Shown: positions 50,082 to 58,832, numbered from the stretch's first letter. The stretch: DNA of 64,000 nucleotides from Kribbella sp. NBC_01245 (GCF_036226525.1 NZ_CP108487.1:8556001-8620000); one strand, 5' to 3'. Made by a program: numbers and translations. Notes: a model not told the origin generated them from the letters alone.

Positions 50082-51131
50082 ATGTGGGAGGGACAGGCAC
50101 GTGCCGCCAGGCGGGAGATCGCGGCGCTCGCCACGGCGGGGCTCGACGTCGCGCAGTTGCACACGGCCGCGATCGACGTGGTCGACCGCGTCGTGGCCAG
50201 CGGGTTGACCTGCTGGGCCTCGATGGACCCCGACACCGTGGTGATCAGTTCGATGACCAGTGGCGTCAACCGCATCCCGCCGCAGTACGAGCCGCGCTTG
50301 GCCGAGGCGGAGTACGCCGGCACCGACCGCAACTCCTTCGCCGAACTGGCACGCAGGCCGTTCCCGGTCGCCCGGCTGTCGGACCTGCCGTACCGGGACG
50401 TAGTCGGCAACCGCCGGCTCAACGAGGTGTGGCGTCCGCTCGGGCTCGACCATGAGCTACGCGCCGCGTTCACCGTTGACGGCGCCTGTTGGGGTGCCGC
50501 GGGGTTGGTGCGGGATGGGACGGAGTTCACCGACCGCGAGGTGGAGTTCCTCGCCTCGGTATCACCAGTGATCGCGGCGGCCACCCGGATCGCGGTTCGT
50601 ACGAACGCCCACGGGCATCGCGGCGCGCCAGGACCGTCGATCGTCGTGACGGGTCCGCGGGGGGAGCCGCGGGCCGTCACGCCTGCCGCCTCGGCCTGGC
50701 AAGACGAACTGGATCAGATCGCGCCCGGCCGATTCCTGGTGCTGCTGCGGGCCGTGGTCACCGGTGCTCTGGCGGCCGCGTCGGGCTCCTTCCAGGCACG
50801 CGTGCAGGCGGCGACCGGCGGCTGGGTGATCCTCCAGGCCAGCCGCCTGATCAGCGATGACGACGATCCTCAACTCGTCGTGACGATCGAACCGGCCAGC
50901 GGGCATCACCTGGTGACGATGCTGCTGGTCGCTTACGGGTTGACCTCGCGGGAGCGCGAGATCTGCCTAGAAGTGATCTCCGGTCACACCACCGGCGAGA
51001 TCGCCGACCGCCTGTCGATTTCCCCGCATACGGTGCAGGACCACCTCAAAGCGGCCTTCCTCAAGGTCGGCGTCCGCAGCCGGGGCGAGCTCGTCGCCAC
51101 CCTCCGACCGGACGACCTGACTCACAACTGA
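50082..51131 (+). CDS. LuxR-family regulator with GAF-like sensor region
   Basis: From ATG 50082 the product is 349 aa: an N-terminal region of about 190 residues resembling a GAF sensor domain (GLTCWASMDPDT, AFTVDGACWGAAGLVRDG, FLASVSPVIAAATRIA), a middle segment and a C-terminal LuxR helix-turn-helix (LTSREREICLEVISGHTTGEIADRLSISPHTVQDHLK). There is no receiver domain. The start is uncertain (ATG 50046 is an alternative). It is divergent from cupin-DUF1304, an obvious candidate target. Confidence 0.85.
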   Translation: MWEGQARAARREIAALATAGLDVAQLHTAAIDVVDRVVASGLTCWASMDPDTVVISSMTSGVNRIPPQYEPRLAEAEYAGTDRNSFAELARRPFPVARLSDLPYRDVVGNRRLNEVWRPLGLDHELRAAFTVDGACWGAAGLVRDGTEFTDREVEFLASVSPVIAAATRIAVRTNAHGHRGAPGPSIVVTGPRGEPRAVTPAASAWQDELDQIAPGRFLVLLRAVVTGALAAASGSFQARVQAATGGWVILQASRLISDDDDPQLVVTIEPASGHHLVTMLLVAYGLTSREREICLEVISGHTTGEIADRLSISPHTVQDHLKAAFLKVGVRSRGELVATLRPDDLTHN

Positions 51132-51140
51132 CGGGGACTG

Positions 51141-51524
51141 TCAGAGTGGGGCGAGGCGGGTCTTGAGCAGGCAGAACTCGTTGCCTTCTGGATCGGAGAG
51201 GACGTGCCAGTGCGCCTCTGCGGGCTGACCGACGTCGACGAATTGGGCCCCGGCGGCCAGCAGACGCTCGAGCTCTGCGTCCTGATCGCGGTCGGTGGGG
51301 TTGACGTCGATGTGCAGCCGGGAATGCCCGTTCGTCTTCACATCCTCGGTGCGGATGAGAAAGATCGTCGGCTGCGCGCCACCGAACCCTTCGCGCGGGC
51401 CGATCTCGATACAACCCTCGGCCTCGCGTTCGAGCTCGACGAAGTCCAGGACCTCGCACCAGAACAGCGCCAGCGCCTCGGGGTCGAGGCACTTGAGCAC
51501 GATCTGACTGAAACGACACGCCAT
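51141..51524 (-). CDS. VOC-family (glyoxalase/bleomycin-resistance fold) protein
   Basis: The 127-residue protein has two beta-alpha-beta-beta-beta units (QIVLKCLDPEALALFWCEVLDFVE; RLHIDVNPTD; HVLSDPEGNEFCLLK). Metal ligands of glyoxalase I are only partly present; the class includes isomerases, dioxygenases and resistance binding proteins. It is convergent with the LuxR gene. Confidence 0.88.
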   Translation of the reverse strand: MACRFSQIVLKCLDPEALALFWCEVLDFVELEREAEGCIEIGPREGFGGAQPTIFLIRTEDVKTNGHSRLHIDVNPTDRDQDAELERLLAAGAQFVDVGQPAEAHWHVLSDPEGNEFCLLKTRLAPL

Positions 51525-51582
51525 TGACGAAACCTACTCTCAGCTTGGGAACTGCCGGGATGCTCTCATGAACTCCGGCAGC

Positions 51583-52677
51583 TCAGCCAACGAGTTTGGC
51601 GGCGTCCTCGATCGAGTCGACCAGGTGGATCGCGTGGGCCATGGCGCGGTCGGCGGAGAGGGACTGGAGGACGTTCCAGACCGGCAGATCAACGGACCAG
51701 TGCTCAACGCCGACCAGGATCAGTGGGATCTGGGTGGCGTCGTCGCCGTAGTAGTTCGGTGTAACCGCCTGGAAGATCTCCTGGACCGTCCCAGCCGCTC
51801 CGGGCAGGTAGACGATGCCCCCGCGCGCACGGCTGAGCAGTACGTCCTCGCGCAGCGCGTTGGAGAAGTACTTGGCGATACAGCCGGCAAAGACGTTAGG
51901 CGGCTCATGCCCGTAGAACCAGGTAGGCACCGCGACACCCCCGTCACCCGGGTACTGCCGCCGTACCTCCAACCCCACGCCCGCCCAGTCCGCCACTGAC
52001 GGCCGGAACGACGGCACCACCGCCAGCCGCGCCAGCGCGCCATCCAGGGCCTCATCGTCGTACGTCGAGAGCGAGGCGCCGAGGTTGGCCGCCTCCATCG
52101 CGCCGGGCCCGCCTCCCGTCACCACGGTCAGGCCTTGCCGGGTTAGCTCGCGCCCGAGCAGGACAGCGTCGCGGTACGTCGCAGTGCCGCGAGCGATGCC
52201 GTGGCCGCCCATCACGCCTACCCAGCGGCGGTCCATCGGCTGTTCGGCCAGGGCGTCCGCGATCGCGTGGTCGTGCAGCGCTGCCGCGAGGGTGTGACTC
52301 GTATCGCCCTTGTCGTCGACCTGCCGGGACCACGCGTAGATGAGCGCGTCGGGCGTCGCGTCGTACCCCTGCTCGATACCGGCGTACAGCTCCTCCGCGC
52401 TGTAAAGGCTGCCGCGGTACGGGTCGAACGGCAGCGACGGGATGTTCGGGAAGATCAGGCCACCGCCACCGCGGATCCACTCCTCGGCCTCGGGCGCGAG
52501 CCGGTCGCCGAGGAAGAGCGAGCCGGCCGGGTCCAGTCGCAACAGCGCGGTCGTCCGGTCGGTGAGGTCTACCGATTGCACGCGCCACCCGGACATGGCC
52601 GTGGCGCCGGCCGCGACGAGCTGGTCGAACTGGGCCACGGACTCGATCTCGACGTGCGGCACGGCAGGTGTGGTCAC
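51583..52677 (-). CDS. LOG-family Rossmann protein with N-terminal extension
   Basis: The 364-residue protein has the lysine-decarboxylase-like/LOG core at about 150-345, with VVTGGGPGAMEAAN and LPGAAGTVQEIFQ. LOG proteins cleave ribose-5-phosphate from cytokinin nucleotides and typically read PGGxGTxxE; here the second Gly is Ala. About 140 extra N-terminal residues (LRLDPAGSLFLGDRL, RGSLYSAEELYAG) are not part of the core. Substrate unknown. It is divergent from the aminotransferase. Confidence 0.85.
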   Translation of the reverse strand: MTTPAVPHVEIESVAQFDQLVAAGATAMSGWRVQSVDLTDRTTALLRLDPAGSLFLGDRLAPEAEEWIRGGGGLIFPNIPSLPFDPYRGSLYSAEELYAGIEQGYDATPDALIYAWSRQVDDKGDTSHTLAAALHDHAIADALAEQPMDRRWVGVMGGHGIARGTATYRDAVLLGRELTRQGLTVVTGGGPGAMEAANLGASLSTYDDEALDGALARLAVVPSFRPSVADWAGVGLEVRRQYPGDGGVAVPTWFYGHEPPNVFAGCIAKYFSNALREDVLLSRARGGIVYLPGAAGTVQEIFQAVTPNYYGDDATQIPLILVGVEHWSVDLPVWNVLQSLSADRAMAHAIHLVDSIEDAAKLVG

Positions 52678-52732
52678 GGCAAAACCATAGGCCTTCTACC
52701 GTCCAACCCCGGACATGTTGTTAGCTGGCCCC

Positions 52733-54022
52733 ATGACACATGCGGAGCTCTGGGAGCGTCACAAGGCCGTCATGCCGAACTGGCTCGCGTTGTACTACGA
52801 AGAGCCGATCGAGATCGTGTCCGGCTCGGGCCGCCGGGTGACCGACGGTGAGGGCAAGGAGTATCTCGACTTCTTCGCGGGCATCCTCACCAACGCGATC
52901 GGTTATGACGTCGCCGAGATCTCCGACGCGGTCCGCGAGCAGCTGGCCACGGGGATCGCGCACACCTCCACGGTGTACCTGATCCGCCGCCAGATCGAGT
53001 TGGCCGAGAAGATCGCCGAGCTGTCGGGCATTCCGGACGCCAAGGTCTTCTTCACCAACTCCGGCACCGAGGCGAACGAGGCGGCCCTGCTGCTCGCCAC
53101 CCAGAACCGCCGGTCCAACCAGGTGCTGGCGATGCGCAACTCGTACCACGGCCGCGCCTTCGGCACCGTGGCGATCACGGGCAACCGCGGCTGGTCCGCG
53201 AGCAGCCTGTCCCCGGTGAACGTGCAGTACGTCCAGGGCGCGTACCGCTACCGCAGCCCGTTCCGCGATCTGCCCGACGCGGAGTACATCAAGGTCTGCA
53301 CCGACGACCTCCGCAACGTCATCGAGACCACCACCTCGGGCGATGTGGCCTGCATGATCCTCGAGCCGATCCAGGGCGTGGGCGGGTTCGCCTCGCCGCC
53401 TGACGGGCTGTACGCGGCGTTCAAGGAGGTCCTCGACGAGTACGGCATCCTGCTCATCTCCGACGAGGTCCAGACCGGTTGGGGCCGGACCGGCGAGCAC
53501 TTCTGGGGTATTCAGGCGCACGACGTCGTGCCGGACGCGATGACGTTCGCGAAGGGCCTCGGCAACGGGTTCGCCATCGGTGGCGTGGTGGCGCGCGCCT
53601 CGCTGATGGACAGCCTCAGCGCGAACTCGCTGTCCACCTTCGGCGGTAACCCGATCTCCACCACGGCCGCGAAGGCCACGCTCGACTATCTGCTCGACCA
53701 CGACCTGCAGGCCAACGCGGCCAAGCGCGGTGCGCAGCTGGCAGATGGCCTGCGCGGCATCGCCGAGGAGTATCCGGAGCTGGGCGATGTCCGCGGCAAG
53801 GGGCTGATGCTCGCGGCCGAGATCGTGAACCCCGACGACGCCAAGCCCGACGCGGCCAAGACCGCGAAGCTCCAGCAGGAGGCGAAGGATCGCGGCCTGC
53901 TCATCGGTAAGGGCGGTCTCTACGGCAACGTCCTGCGGATGGCGCCGCCGATGACCCTGACCGAGGACGAGACCACCGAGGCGATCGAGATCCTCCGCGA
54001 CTCCTTCGGCACCCTGCGGTGA
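52733..54022 (+). CDS. Class III PLP-dependent aminotransferase (GABA/ornithine type)
   Basis: The 429-residue enzyme starts at ATG 52733. It has the phosphate-binding FTNSGTEANEAA, the PLP ring Asp in LISDEVQTGWGRTG (Asp244), and the Schiff-base lysine Lys274 in TFAKGLGNGF. Class III enzymes move amino groups from omega-amines or amino acids to 2-oxoacids. A possible -10 so close to the ATG suggests a leaderless mRNA. The stop overlaps the NUDIX gene by 4 nt. Confidence 0.9.
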   Translation: MTHAELWERHKAVMPNWLALYYEEPIEIVSGSGRRVTDGEGKEYLDFFAGILTNAIGYDVAEISDAVREQLATGIAHTSTVYLIRRQIELAEKIAELSGIPDAKVFFTNSGTEANEAALLLATQNRRSNQVLAMRNSYHGRAFGTVAITGNRGWSASSLSPVNVQYVQGAYRYRSPFRDLPDAEYIKVCTDDLRNVIETTTSGDVACMILEPIQGVGGFASPPDGLYAAFKEVLDEYGILLISDEVQTGWGRTGEHFWGIQAHDVVPDAMTFAKGLGNGFAIGGVVARASLMDSLSANSLSTFGGNPISTTAAKATLDYLLDHDLQANAAKRGAQLADGLRGIAEEYPELGDVRGKGLMLAAEIVNPDDAKPDAAKTAKLQQEAKDRGLLIGKGGLYGNVLRMAPPMTLTEDETTEAIEILRDSFGTLR

Positions 54023-54810
54023 CGGATCGCACTTGGGATGGCCTCGAGATCGCTGACGACGACCCACGCGGCACCACCGTCGTCGTACGACGTCCAGGTG
54101 GCGACGGGTTCGAGTACTTGCTACTGCACCGGGCCGAGCGTGGTGCCGACTACGAGGGGGACTGGGCCTGGACCGCGCCTGCGGGTTGTCGCCAGCCGGG
54201 GGAGGCGGTGTTGCCTGCGGCTGAGCGTGAGCTCGCGGAGGAGGCCGGGCTGTCCGGATTCACCCTGTGGCCGGTGGACCTGTCCGGGGGATGGGTGGTG
54301 TTCGGCTGCGATGTACCGGCGGATACGCCCATTGACCTGGTTGATCCCGAGCACGACCGGTACGAGTGGGTGTCGTTCGAGGAGGCGGCTGGACGGGTTG
54401 TGCCGGTCGAGATCTCGCGGGGGAACTTCTGTGCGGCTACGCAGGCCCCTGCGGCCGAGATCGCGTTCAAGCCGATCGAGTACGCCGAACTCCCGTCAGC
54501 GTCCACTGCCGCGGAGCAGGACTTCCTGGTGACGCTCGACGGTTCGACGCCGTACGGGCTCTACGTGGTCGAGGTAGACGGCCAGGCGGCCGGGTACATC
54601 GCGCACTACCCGGACGACGCGGAGACGGTCGGCCTGGCGGTTGCCCTGGACCACGAGAAGGCGGTTCCGACCACCGTCTGGACGTACCTCCGCGACATGG
54701 TCAAACCCGCCCATTCGGATGTACGACGCGTGCTCGCCGAGCCGACGCATGGCCTCGAAAAGGCCGGCTTCACCGACGGCACCTTCGACGTACCGCATCT
54801 CCTCGGCTGA
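54019..54810 (+). CDS. NUDIX hydrolase with C-terminal acetyltransferase-like region
   Basis: The NUDIX box is complete: G-x5-E-x7-REL-x-EE-x-GL (GCRQPGEAVLPAAERELAEE then AGL, about residues 56-78). Such enzymes cleave nucleoside diphosphates linked to another group. Residues 165-263 are extra and carry a GNAT-like pattern (GLYVVEVDGQAAGYIAHY, EPTHGLEKAGFTDG), so it may be a two-domain protein. GTG 54019 overlaps the aminotransferase stop. 263 aa, much longer than a bare NUDIX domain (about 140). Confidence 0.82.
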   Translation: MTDRTWDGLEIADDDPRGTTVVVRRPGGDGFEYLLLHRAERGADYEGDWAWTAPAGCRQPGEAVLPAAERELAEEAGLSGFTLWPVDLSGGWVVFGCDVPADTPIDLVDPEHDRYEWVSFEEAAGRVVPVEISRGNFCAATQAPAAEIAFKPIEYAELPSASTAAEQDFLVTLDGSTPYGLYVVEVDGQAAGYIAHYPDDAETVGLAVALDHEKAVPTTVWTYLRDMVKPAHSDVRRVLAEPTHGLEKAGFTDGTFDVPHLLG

Positions 54811-55196
54811 CAGTTCGGACCGCGTTCCAGCCTCACTGAGGCCTTCCCACCCAAGCGGCTAGCCACTGTGAGCGGGGGTTACCACCTCGGATTCCGGGGT
54901 GGTAACCCCCCACCACCGTCGCTAGCCACTGCCAGGGCGCACGAGTTCGCGGAAGCCGCGGCACCCCGCGACGCGGCAGCGTCCTAGCAACCACCACACC
55001 CGGTCAGACTCCACCCGTCCCCTGAATAGCCCGCTGTCCTTGGCCGGTTCGGTTCGCGTCAAGGGCGCGTGAGCGTCGGCGCTAGCCGATGAAGCCCTTG
55101 ATGCGGGCCGGACCGGCCTGACAATTCGGAAGAACTCAGGGGACGGGTGCCAGCAATAGACGCGCGGGCCGGAAGCTCATAGTGGGCAGGCGTTTA

Positions 55197-55284
55197 GCGT
55201 TGATTGGTCCGAATCCGCCCGCCTACGTAGGCGACCAAACGAACTCGCCGCGCAAAGGGCGAGCGGATTCAGACCAATCAACGC
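55197..55284. ncRNA. Cloverleaf-like inverted-repeat element (unknown)
   Basis: A 22-nt arm (55197-55218, GCGTTGATTGGTCCGAATCC and GC) pairs with 55263-55284 with one mismatch. The 44-nt between them contains a perfect 14-bp palindrome CGCCTACGTAGGCG (55220-55233) and CTCGCC/GGCGAG (55244-55249, 55258-55263), so the whole folds as a stem with two side hairpins. It could be a structured RNA or a DNA site such as a MITE, recombination or origin element. No identity is claimed. Confidence 0.5.
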
Positions 55285-55310
55285 AAAGGAGGAAGGGCCG
55301 CCATAGCAGC

Positions 55311-55343
55311 GGGCCCTTGTGACCGGAGTGGTCACAAGGGCCC
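55311..55343 (-). terminator. Terminator hairpin after the glu operon, with repeated box
   Basis: GGGCCCTTGTGACC (55311-55324) and its exact complement (55330-55343) form a 14-bp stem with GGAGT loop, 44 nt beyond the gluD stop. The right arm plus GATG (55330-55347) is repeated at 55363-55380 with one change. Confidence 0.7.
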
Positions 55344-55387
55344 GATGAACTGCGACACGCCCGGTCACAAGGGACCGATGCGTGTTG

Positions 55388-56287
55388 TTAGGCGGGGGGT
55401 CTTGCTTGGGCCGCGGCGATCTCGACGGCGGCCTGGTCGATTTGGTCGGGGGCGAGGGGGCCCCCGGCGGTGTGGCCGCGACGGCGGGTTCGCTGCTCGG
55501 CCTTGTTGGCGAGCACCGAGACGCCCCAGTTGATCAGGACGAACATCGCGGCGACGAAGATCAGGGCCGGTACGAGGTTCGACTTGTAGTTGCCGATCTG
55601 CTCCGCCTTACGCAGCAGTTCCTCGTACGTGATGATGTAGCCGAGGGCGGTGTCCTTCAGGATGACGACCAGCTGGCCGACGATCGCCGGCAGCATCGCC
55701 GTGACCGCCTGCGGCAGCAGCACCAGCCGCATCGTCTTGCCGGTGGTGAGGCCGACGGCGAGGGCCGCCTCGTTCTGGCCCTTCGGCAGCGAATGGACGC
55801 CCGAGCGGACCAGCTCTGCGACGACCGAACCGTTGTAGAGGGTCAGACCGGTCACCACTCCCGCCAGCGCGAGCTGGTCGGAGGGGAACAGGTTGTAGAC
55901 CGCGTAGAGCTTGTAGGCGAACAGCATCATCAGCAGCACCGGGACGGCCCGGAAGAACTCGACGATGATGCTGCAGGGCCAGCGGATCCAGATCTGGGAC
56001 GACAGCCGGCCGACGCCGAGCAGACCGCCCAGGACCAGGGCGAACGCCGTCGCGATGGCGGCCGCGGTCAGCGTGCCGATCAAGCCGGGAATCAGGTACT
56101 CGGTCCAGATCTCGGCCGTGAGGAACGGCTTCCACAGCTCCGGCTCAAGCTGCTTCTTCTCGTTCAGCTTGACCAGGACGAACCACAACACCGCCAGCAG
56201 GCCCGCGATACTCGCCAGACCGAGCAGCAGATAGTTCCGCTTCGCCTTCGGGCCAGGGGCGTCGAACAGAACGCTCGTCGTACTCAT
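55388..56287 (-). CDS. gluD: Glutamate ABC transporter permease GluD
   Basis: The 299-residue polar-amino-acid permease has five helices and the EAA motif (NEAALAVGLTTGKTMRLVLLPQ). The C-terminal tail is basic and Ala/Pro-rich. ATG 56287 overlaps gluC by 4 nt; last gene of gluABCD. Confidence 0.93.
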   Translation of the reverse strand: MSTTSVLFDAPGPKAKRNYLLLGLASIAGLLAVLWFVLVKLNEKKQLEPELWKPFLTAEIWTEYLIPGLIGTLTAAAIATAFALVLGGLLGVGRLSSQIWIRWPCSIIVEFFRAVPVLLMMLFAYKLYAVYNLFPSDQLALAGVVTGLTLYNGSVVAELVRSGVHSLPKGQNEAALAVGLTTGKTMRLVLLPQAVTAMLPAIVGQLVVILKDTALGYIITYEELLRKAEQIGNYKSNLVPALIFVAAMFVLINWGVSVLANKAEQRTRRRGHTAGGPLAPDQIDQAAVEIAAAQARPPA

Positions 56288-56973
56288 CGCTTCACCGCCA
56301 GGCGCTTCGACATCGAGGTGAGCAGGATGCCGACCGGCAGGGTGAGGATGACGAAGCCCAGCGCGAAGATGCCGAACACCACGAAGATCACGTCGGGCCG
56401 GTTCTCCATCATCACCTTCATCACCGCGGACGCCTCGGTCACACCGATCACCGAGGCGACGGTGGAGTTCTTGGTCAGCGCGATCAATACGTTGGCCAGC
56501 GGCGCGATCGCACCGCGGAAGGCCTGCGGCAGCACGACGTACACGAGCGTCTTCACGAACGGCAGGCCGATCGCGCGGGCCGCCTCCGCCTGACCGAGCG
56601 GCACGGTGTTGACGCCACTGCGGATCGCCTCCGCGACGAAGGACGCGTGGTACACGGCCAGGCCGAGGACGGCGAGCCGGAAGTTGTTGTCGACGAGAAA
56701 GGTCTCGGACGTCTTGCCGGCGAGCGTCAGCCCGAGCTGCAGGAAGAGGCCCAGGTTGCAGAACACGATGATCAGCGTCAGCGGCGTGTTACGCACGATG
56801 TTGACGTAGCCGCTGCCGATCAGCCGCATCACCCGGACCGGGGATACCCGCATGACCGCGACGAAGGTGCCGATCGCCAGGGCACCGACGGCCGACAGCA
56901 GCGTCAGATAAATGGTCATCTTGAACGCCCCGAGAATGTCGTACTCGGAGAACAGTTCGGAGATCAGATCCAT
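56284..56973 (-). CDS. gluC: Glutamate ABC transporter permease GluC
   Basis: The 229-residue permease has the EAA loop QAEAARAIGLPFVKTLVYVVLPQ and about five helices, pairing with GluD. ATG 56973. Follows a hairpin that separates it from gluB. Confidence 0.93.
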   Translation of the reverse strand: MDLISELFSEYDILGAFKMTIYLTLLSAVGALAIGTFVAVMRVSPVRVMRLIGSGYVNIVRNTPLTLIIVFCNLGLFLQLGLTLAGKTSETFLVDNNFRLAVLGLAVYHASFVAEAIRSGVNTVPLGQAEAARAIGLPFVKTLVYVVLPQAFRGAIAPLANVLIALTKNSTVASVIGVTEASAVMKVMMENRPDVIFVVFGIFALGFVILTLPVGILLTSMSKRLAVKR

Positions 56974-57009
56974 GCTTCTCCTGCAGGGGAATGTGACGCA
57001 GACCTGACA

Positions 57010-57038
57010 ATGGGGAGGAGCGCGAGGCTCCTCCCCAT
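57010..57038 (-). terminator. Hairpin between gluB and gluC
   Basis: ATGGGGAGGAGC (57010-57021) pairs perfectly with GCTCCTCCCCAT (57027-57038) around GCGAG. Placed 11 nt after the gluB stop, it probably protects gluB mRNA or attenuates gluCD, a usual way to make binding protein in excess. Confidence 0.7.
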
Positions 57039-57048
57039 CAGTCGAGGA

Positions 57049-57891
57049 TCAGGCGCAGGCGTCGAATGCCTTCGGCGGGTTGAGGGCCGGGTCGAGCGTC
57101 AGGCCGGCGGCACCGAGGTTCGCGTCGAAGGCCTTCTGCCAGTCGCCGGAGTCGACCATCTTCTTCAGGGCGGTGTTGACCTTCTCGCAGGTCTCCTTGT
57201 CGCCCTTCTTGATGCCGACGCCGTAGCGCTCTTCGGAGAAGGTCTTACCGACCACCTTGAACTTGCCCTGGTTCGCGGCCTGGGCGGCGAATCCGGCGAG
57301 GATGGTGTTGTCGGTGGTGACGGCGTCGATCGCGCCCGCGGCCAGCGCCACGACGCACTTCGCGTAACCGTCGTACTCCTGCAGCTGGACCGTCTTGGCG
57401 AACTTGTCCTTGACCTTCTGGGCCGACGTCGAGCCGGTGACCGAGCACAGCTTCTTGCCGTTCAGCGTCTCGGGTCCGGTGATGTCGGTGTTGTCGGCCT
57501 TGACCAGGAGATCCTGACCGGCGACCAGGTACGGGCCGGCGAAGGAGACCTTCTCCTTGCGGGCGTCGGTGATCGAGTAGGTCGCGAAGATCAGCTTGAC
57601 CTGGCCGTTGGCCAGCAGGTCCTCGCGCTGAGCCGACGGGGACTCCTTGAACTCGATCTTGTCCTCGGCGAATCCGAGCTCCTTCGCGACGTACTTCGCG
57701 ACGTCGACGTCGAGGCCGGTGTTCTTGGCGCCTTCCTTCAGGCCGAGACCGGGCTGGTCGAACTTGACGCCGATGACGATCTTGTCGCCGCCACCGCCGG
57801 AGCCGGTGCCTCCTTCGTCGCCGCAGGCCGTGAGGCCGGCGGTCGCCAGGGCGACGATCGCGCCCAGAGCAGCGATCTTGCGCTGTCGCAT
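57049..57891 (-). CDS. gluB: Glutamate-binding lipoprotein GluB
   Basis: The 280-residue protein has a signal peptide with lipobox LTACGD (Cys at about 23) and a family-3 solute-binding fold: DVDVAKYVAKELGF, PYLVAGQDLLVK, YDGYAKCVVALAAGAIDAVTTDN. It captures glutamate or a related polar amino acid outside the membrane. A Gly-rich linker follows the Cys. ATG 57891. Confidence 0.93.
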   Translation of the reverse strand: MRQRKIAALGAIVALATAGLTACGDEGGTGSGGGGDKIVIGVKFDQPGLGLKEGAKNTGLDVDVAKYVAKELGFAEDKIEFKESPSAQREDLLANGQVKLIFATYSITDARKEKVSFAGPYLVAGQDLLVKADNTDITGPETLNGKKLCSVTGSTSAQKVKDKFAKTVQLQEYDGYAKCVVALAAGAIDAVTTDNTILAGFAAQAANQGKFKVVGKTFSEERYGVGIKKGDKETCEKVNTALKKMVDSGDWQKAFDANLGAAGLTLDPALNPPKAFDACA

Positions 57892-57942
57892 GGTGATTTC
57901 CTCCAGATATCGGGACTGCTCAGGTTCTGCGAAAAGGGCGGA

Positions 57943-58713
57943 TCAGTGGGTGAGGATCTTCGAGAGGAAGTCCTGCGCCCGCTTGGTCTGCGGGTCGGTG
58001 AAGAACTTCTCCGGCTCGGCCTCTTCGACGATCTGGCCGTCGGCCATGAACACGACACGGTTCGCGGCCTTGCGGGCGAAGCCCATCTCGTGGGTGACGA
58101 CGACCATCGTCATGCTCTGCTTGGCGAGGTTGATCATGACGTCGAGCACCTCGTTGATCATCTCCGGGTCCAGCGCCGAGGTCGGCTCGTCGAAGAGCAT
58201 CACCTTCGGGTCCATCGCGAGCGCGCGGGCGATCGCGACGCGCTGCTGCTGGCCACCGGACAGCTGGGCCGGGTACTTGTCGGCCTGGACGCCGACGCCG
58301 ACGCGCTCCAGCAGGGCGCGGGCGTGCTTCTCGGCCTCGGCCTTGGACTGGCCACGGACCTTCATCGGCCCGAGCGTGACGTTCTGCAGGATCGTCTTGT
58401 GCGCGAACAGGTTGAACGACTGGAACACCATGCCGACGTCGGCGCGCAGCCGGGCCAGCGCCTTGCCCTCTTTCGGCAGGTCCTTGCCGTCCAGGGAGAT
58501 GGTGCCGGAGTCGATCGGCTCGAGCCGGTTGATCGCACGGCACAGGGTCGACTTGCCCGAACCCGACGGGCCGATCACCACGACGACCTCGCCCTTGCCG
58601 ATGGACAGGTTGATGTCCTTCAGCACGTGCAGATCACCGAAATGCTTGTTCACGTCCGACAGCTGGACGAGACCGGTCGTCGCCACGGTTCCGGCGGCAG
58701 GGGAATCGCTCAT
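57943..58713 (-). CDS. gluA: Glutamate ABC transporter ATPase GluA
   Basis: The 256-residue ATPase has Walker A GPSGSGKST, the signature LSGGQQQRVAIARALAM, Walker B VMLFDEPTSALDP and the switch His in VVVTHEMGFARK, all typical of polar amino acid ABC transporters. TAGGTT just upstream of ATG 58713 could be the -10 of a leaderless operon mRNA. First gene of gluABCD. Confidence 0.94.
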   Translation of the reverse strand: MSDSPAAGTVATTGLVQLSDVNKHFGDLHVLKDINLSIGKGEVVVVIGPSGSGKSTLCRAINRLEPIDSGTISLDGKDLPKEGKALARLRADVGMVFQSFNLFAHKTILQNVTLGPMKVRGQSKAEAEKHARALLERVGVGVQADKYPAQLSGGQQQRVAIARALAMDPKVMLFDEPTSALDPEMINEVLDVMINLAKQSMTMVVVTHEMGFARKAANRVVFMADGQIVEEAEPEKFFTDPQTKRAQDFLSKILTH

Positions 58714-58790
58714 GGCAGGAACCTAGCGGAGGCCGGGGGTGAGCCGTAGCGATCCGCGGTTCCACGGTGGTAACGATCTGTGGCCGAGTC

Positions 58791-58824
58791 GTGCGGGCTG
58801 TGACTGTCCGATCACAGCCCGCAC
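58791..58824 (-). terminator. Terminator hairpin after the amidohydrolase pseudogene
   Basis: GTGCGGGCTGTGA (58791-58803) pairs exactly with TCACAGCCCGCAC (58812-58824), loop CTGTCCGA, 8 nt beyond the stop at 58833. Confidence 0.7.
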
Positions 58825-58832
58825 GATTTCGT

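Larger units (their letters stand above)
54811..55387. promoter_or_regulatory. 577-bp non-coding stretch with several strong hairpins
   Basis: No convincing gene lies between the NUDIX stop and the gluD stop. The region holds GGGGGTTACCACC (54874-54886) pairing with 54898-54910 (13 bp, terminator-like), a large folded element at 55197-55284, and a 14-bp hairpin at 55311-55343. A 63-codon minus-strand frame (55177-55368) looks like a chance ORF through these repeats. 54911-55196 has no structure I can name. Confidence 0.7.

Noticed and set aside
54811..55340. tRNA-like folding in the gap
   Set aside because: No T-loop GGTTCGAATCC-type motif, anticodon arm or CCA-adjacent acceptor was found.
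55177..55368. 63-codon minus-strand ORF in the non-coding gap
   Set aside because: Runs through the inverted repeats, lacks a ribosome site and any recognizable fold.
55382..56593. 403-codon plus-strand ORF over gluC/gluD
   Set aside because: Hydrophilic Arg/Gln/Asp-rich antisense of clear permease genes on the minus strand.
56647..58749. 700-codon plus-strand ORF over gluA-gluC
   Set aside because: Antisense of three genes with complete catalytic motifs; no signal or family match.
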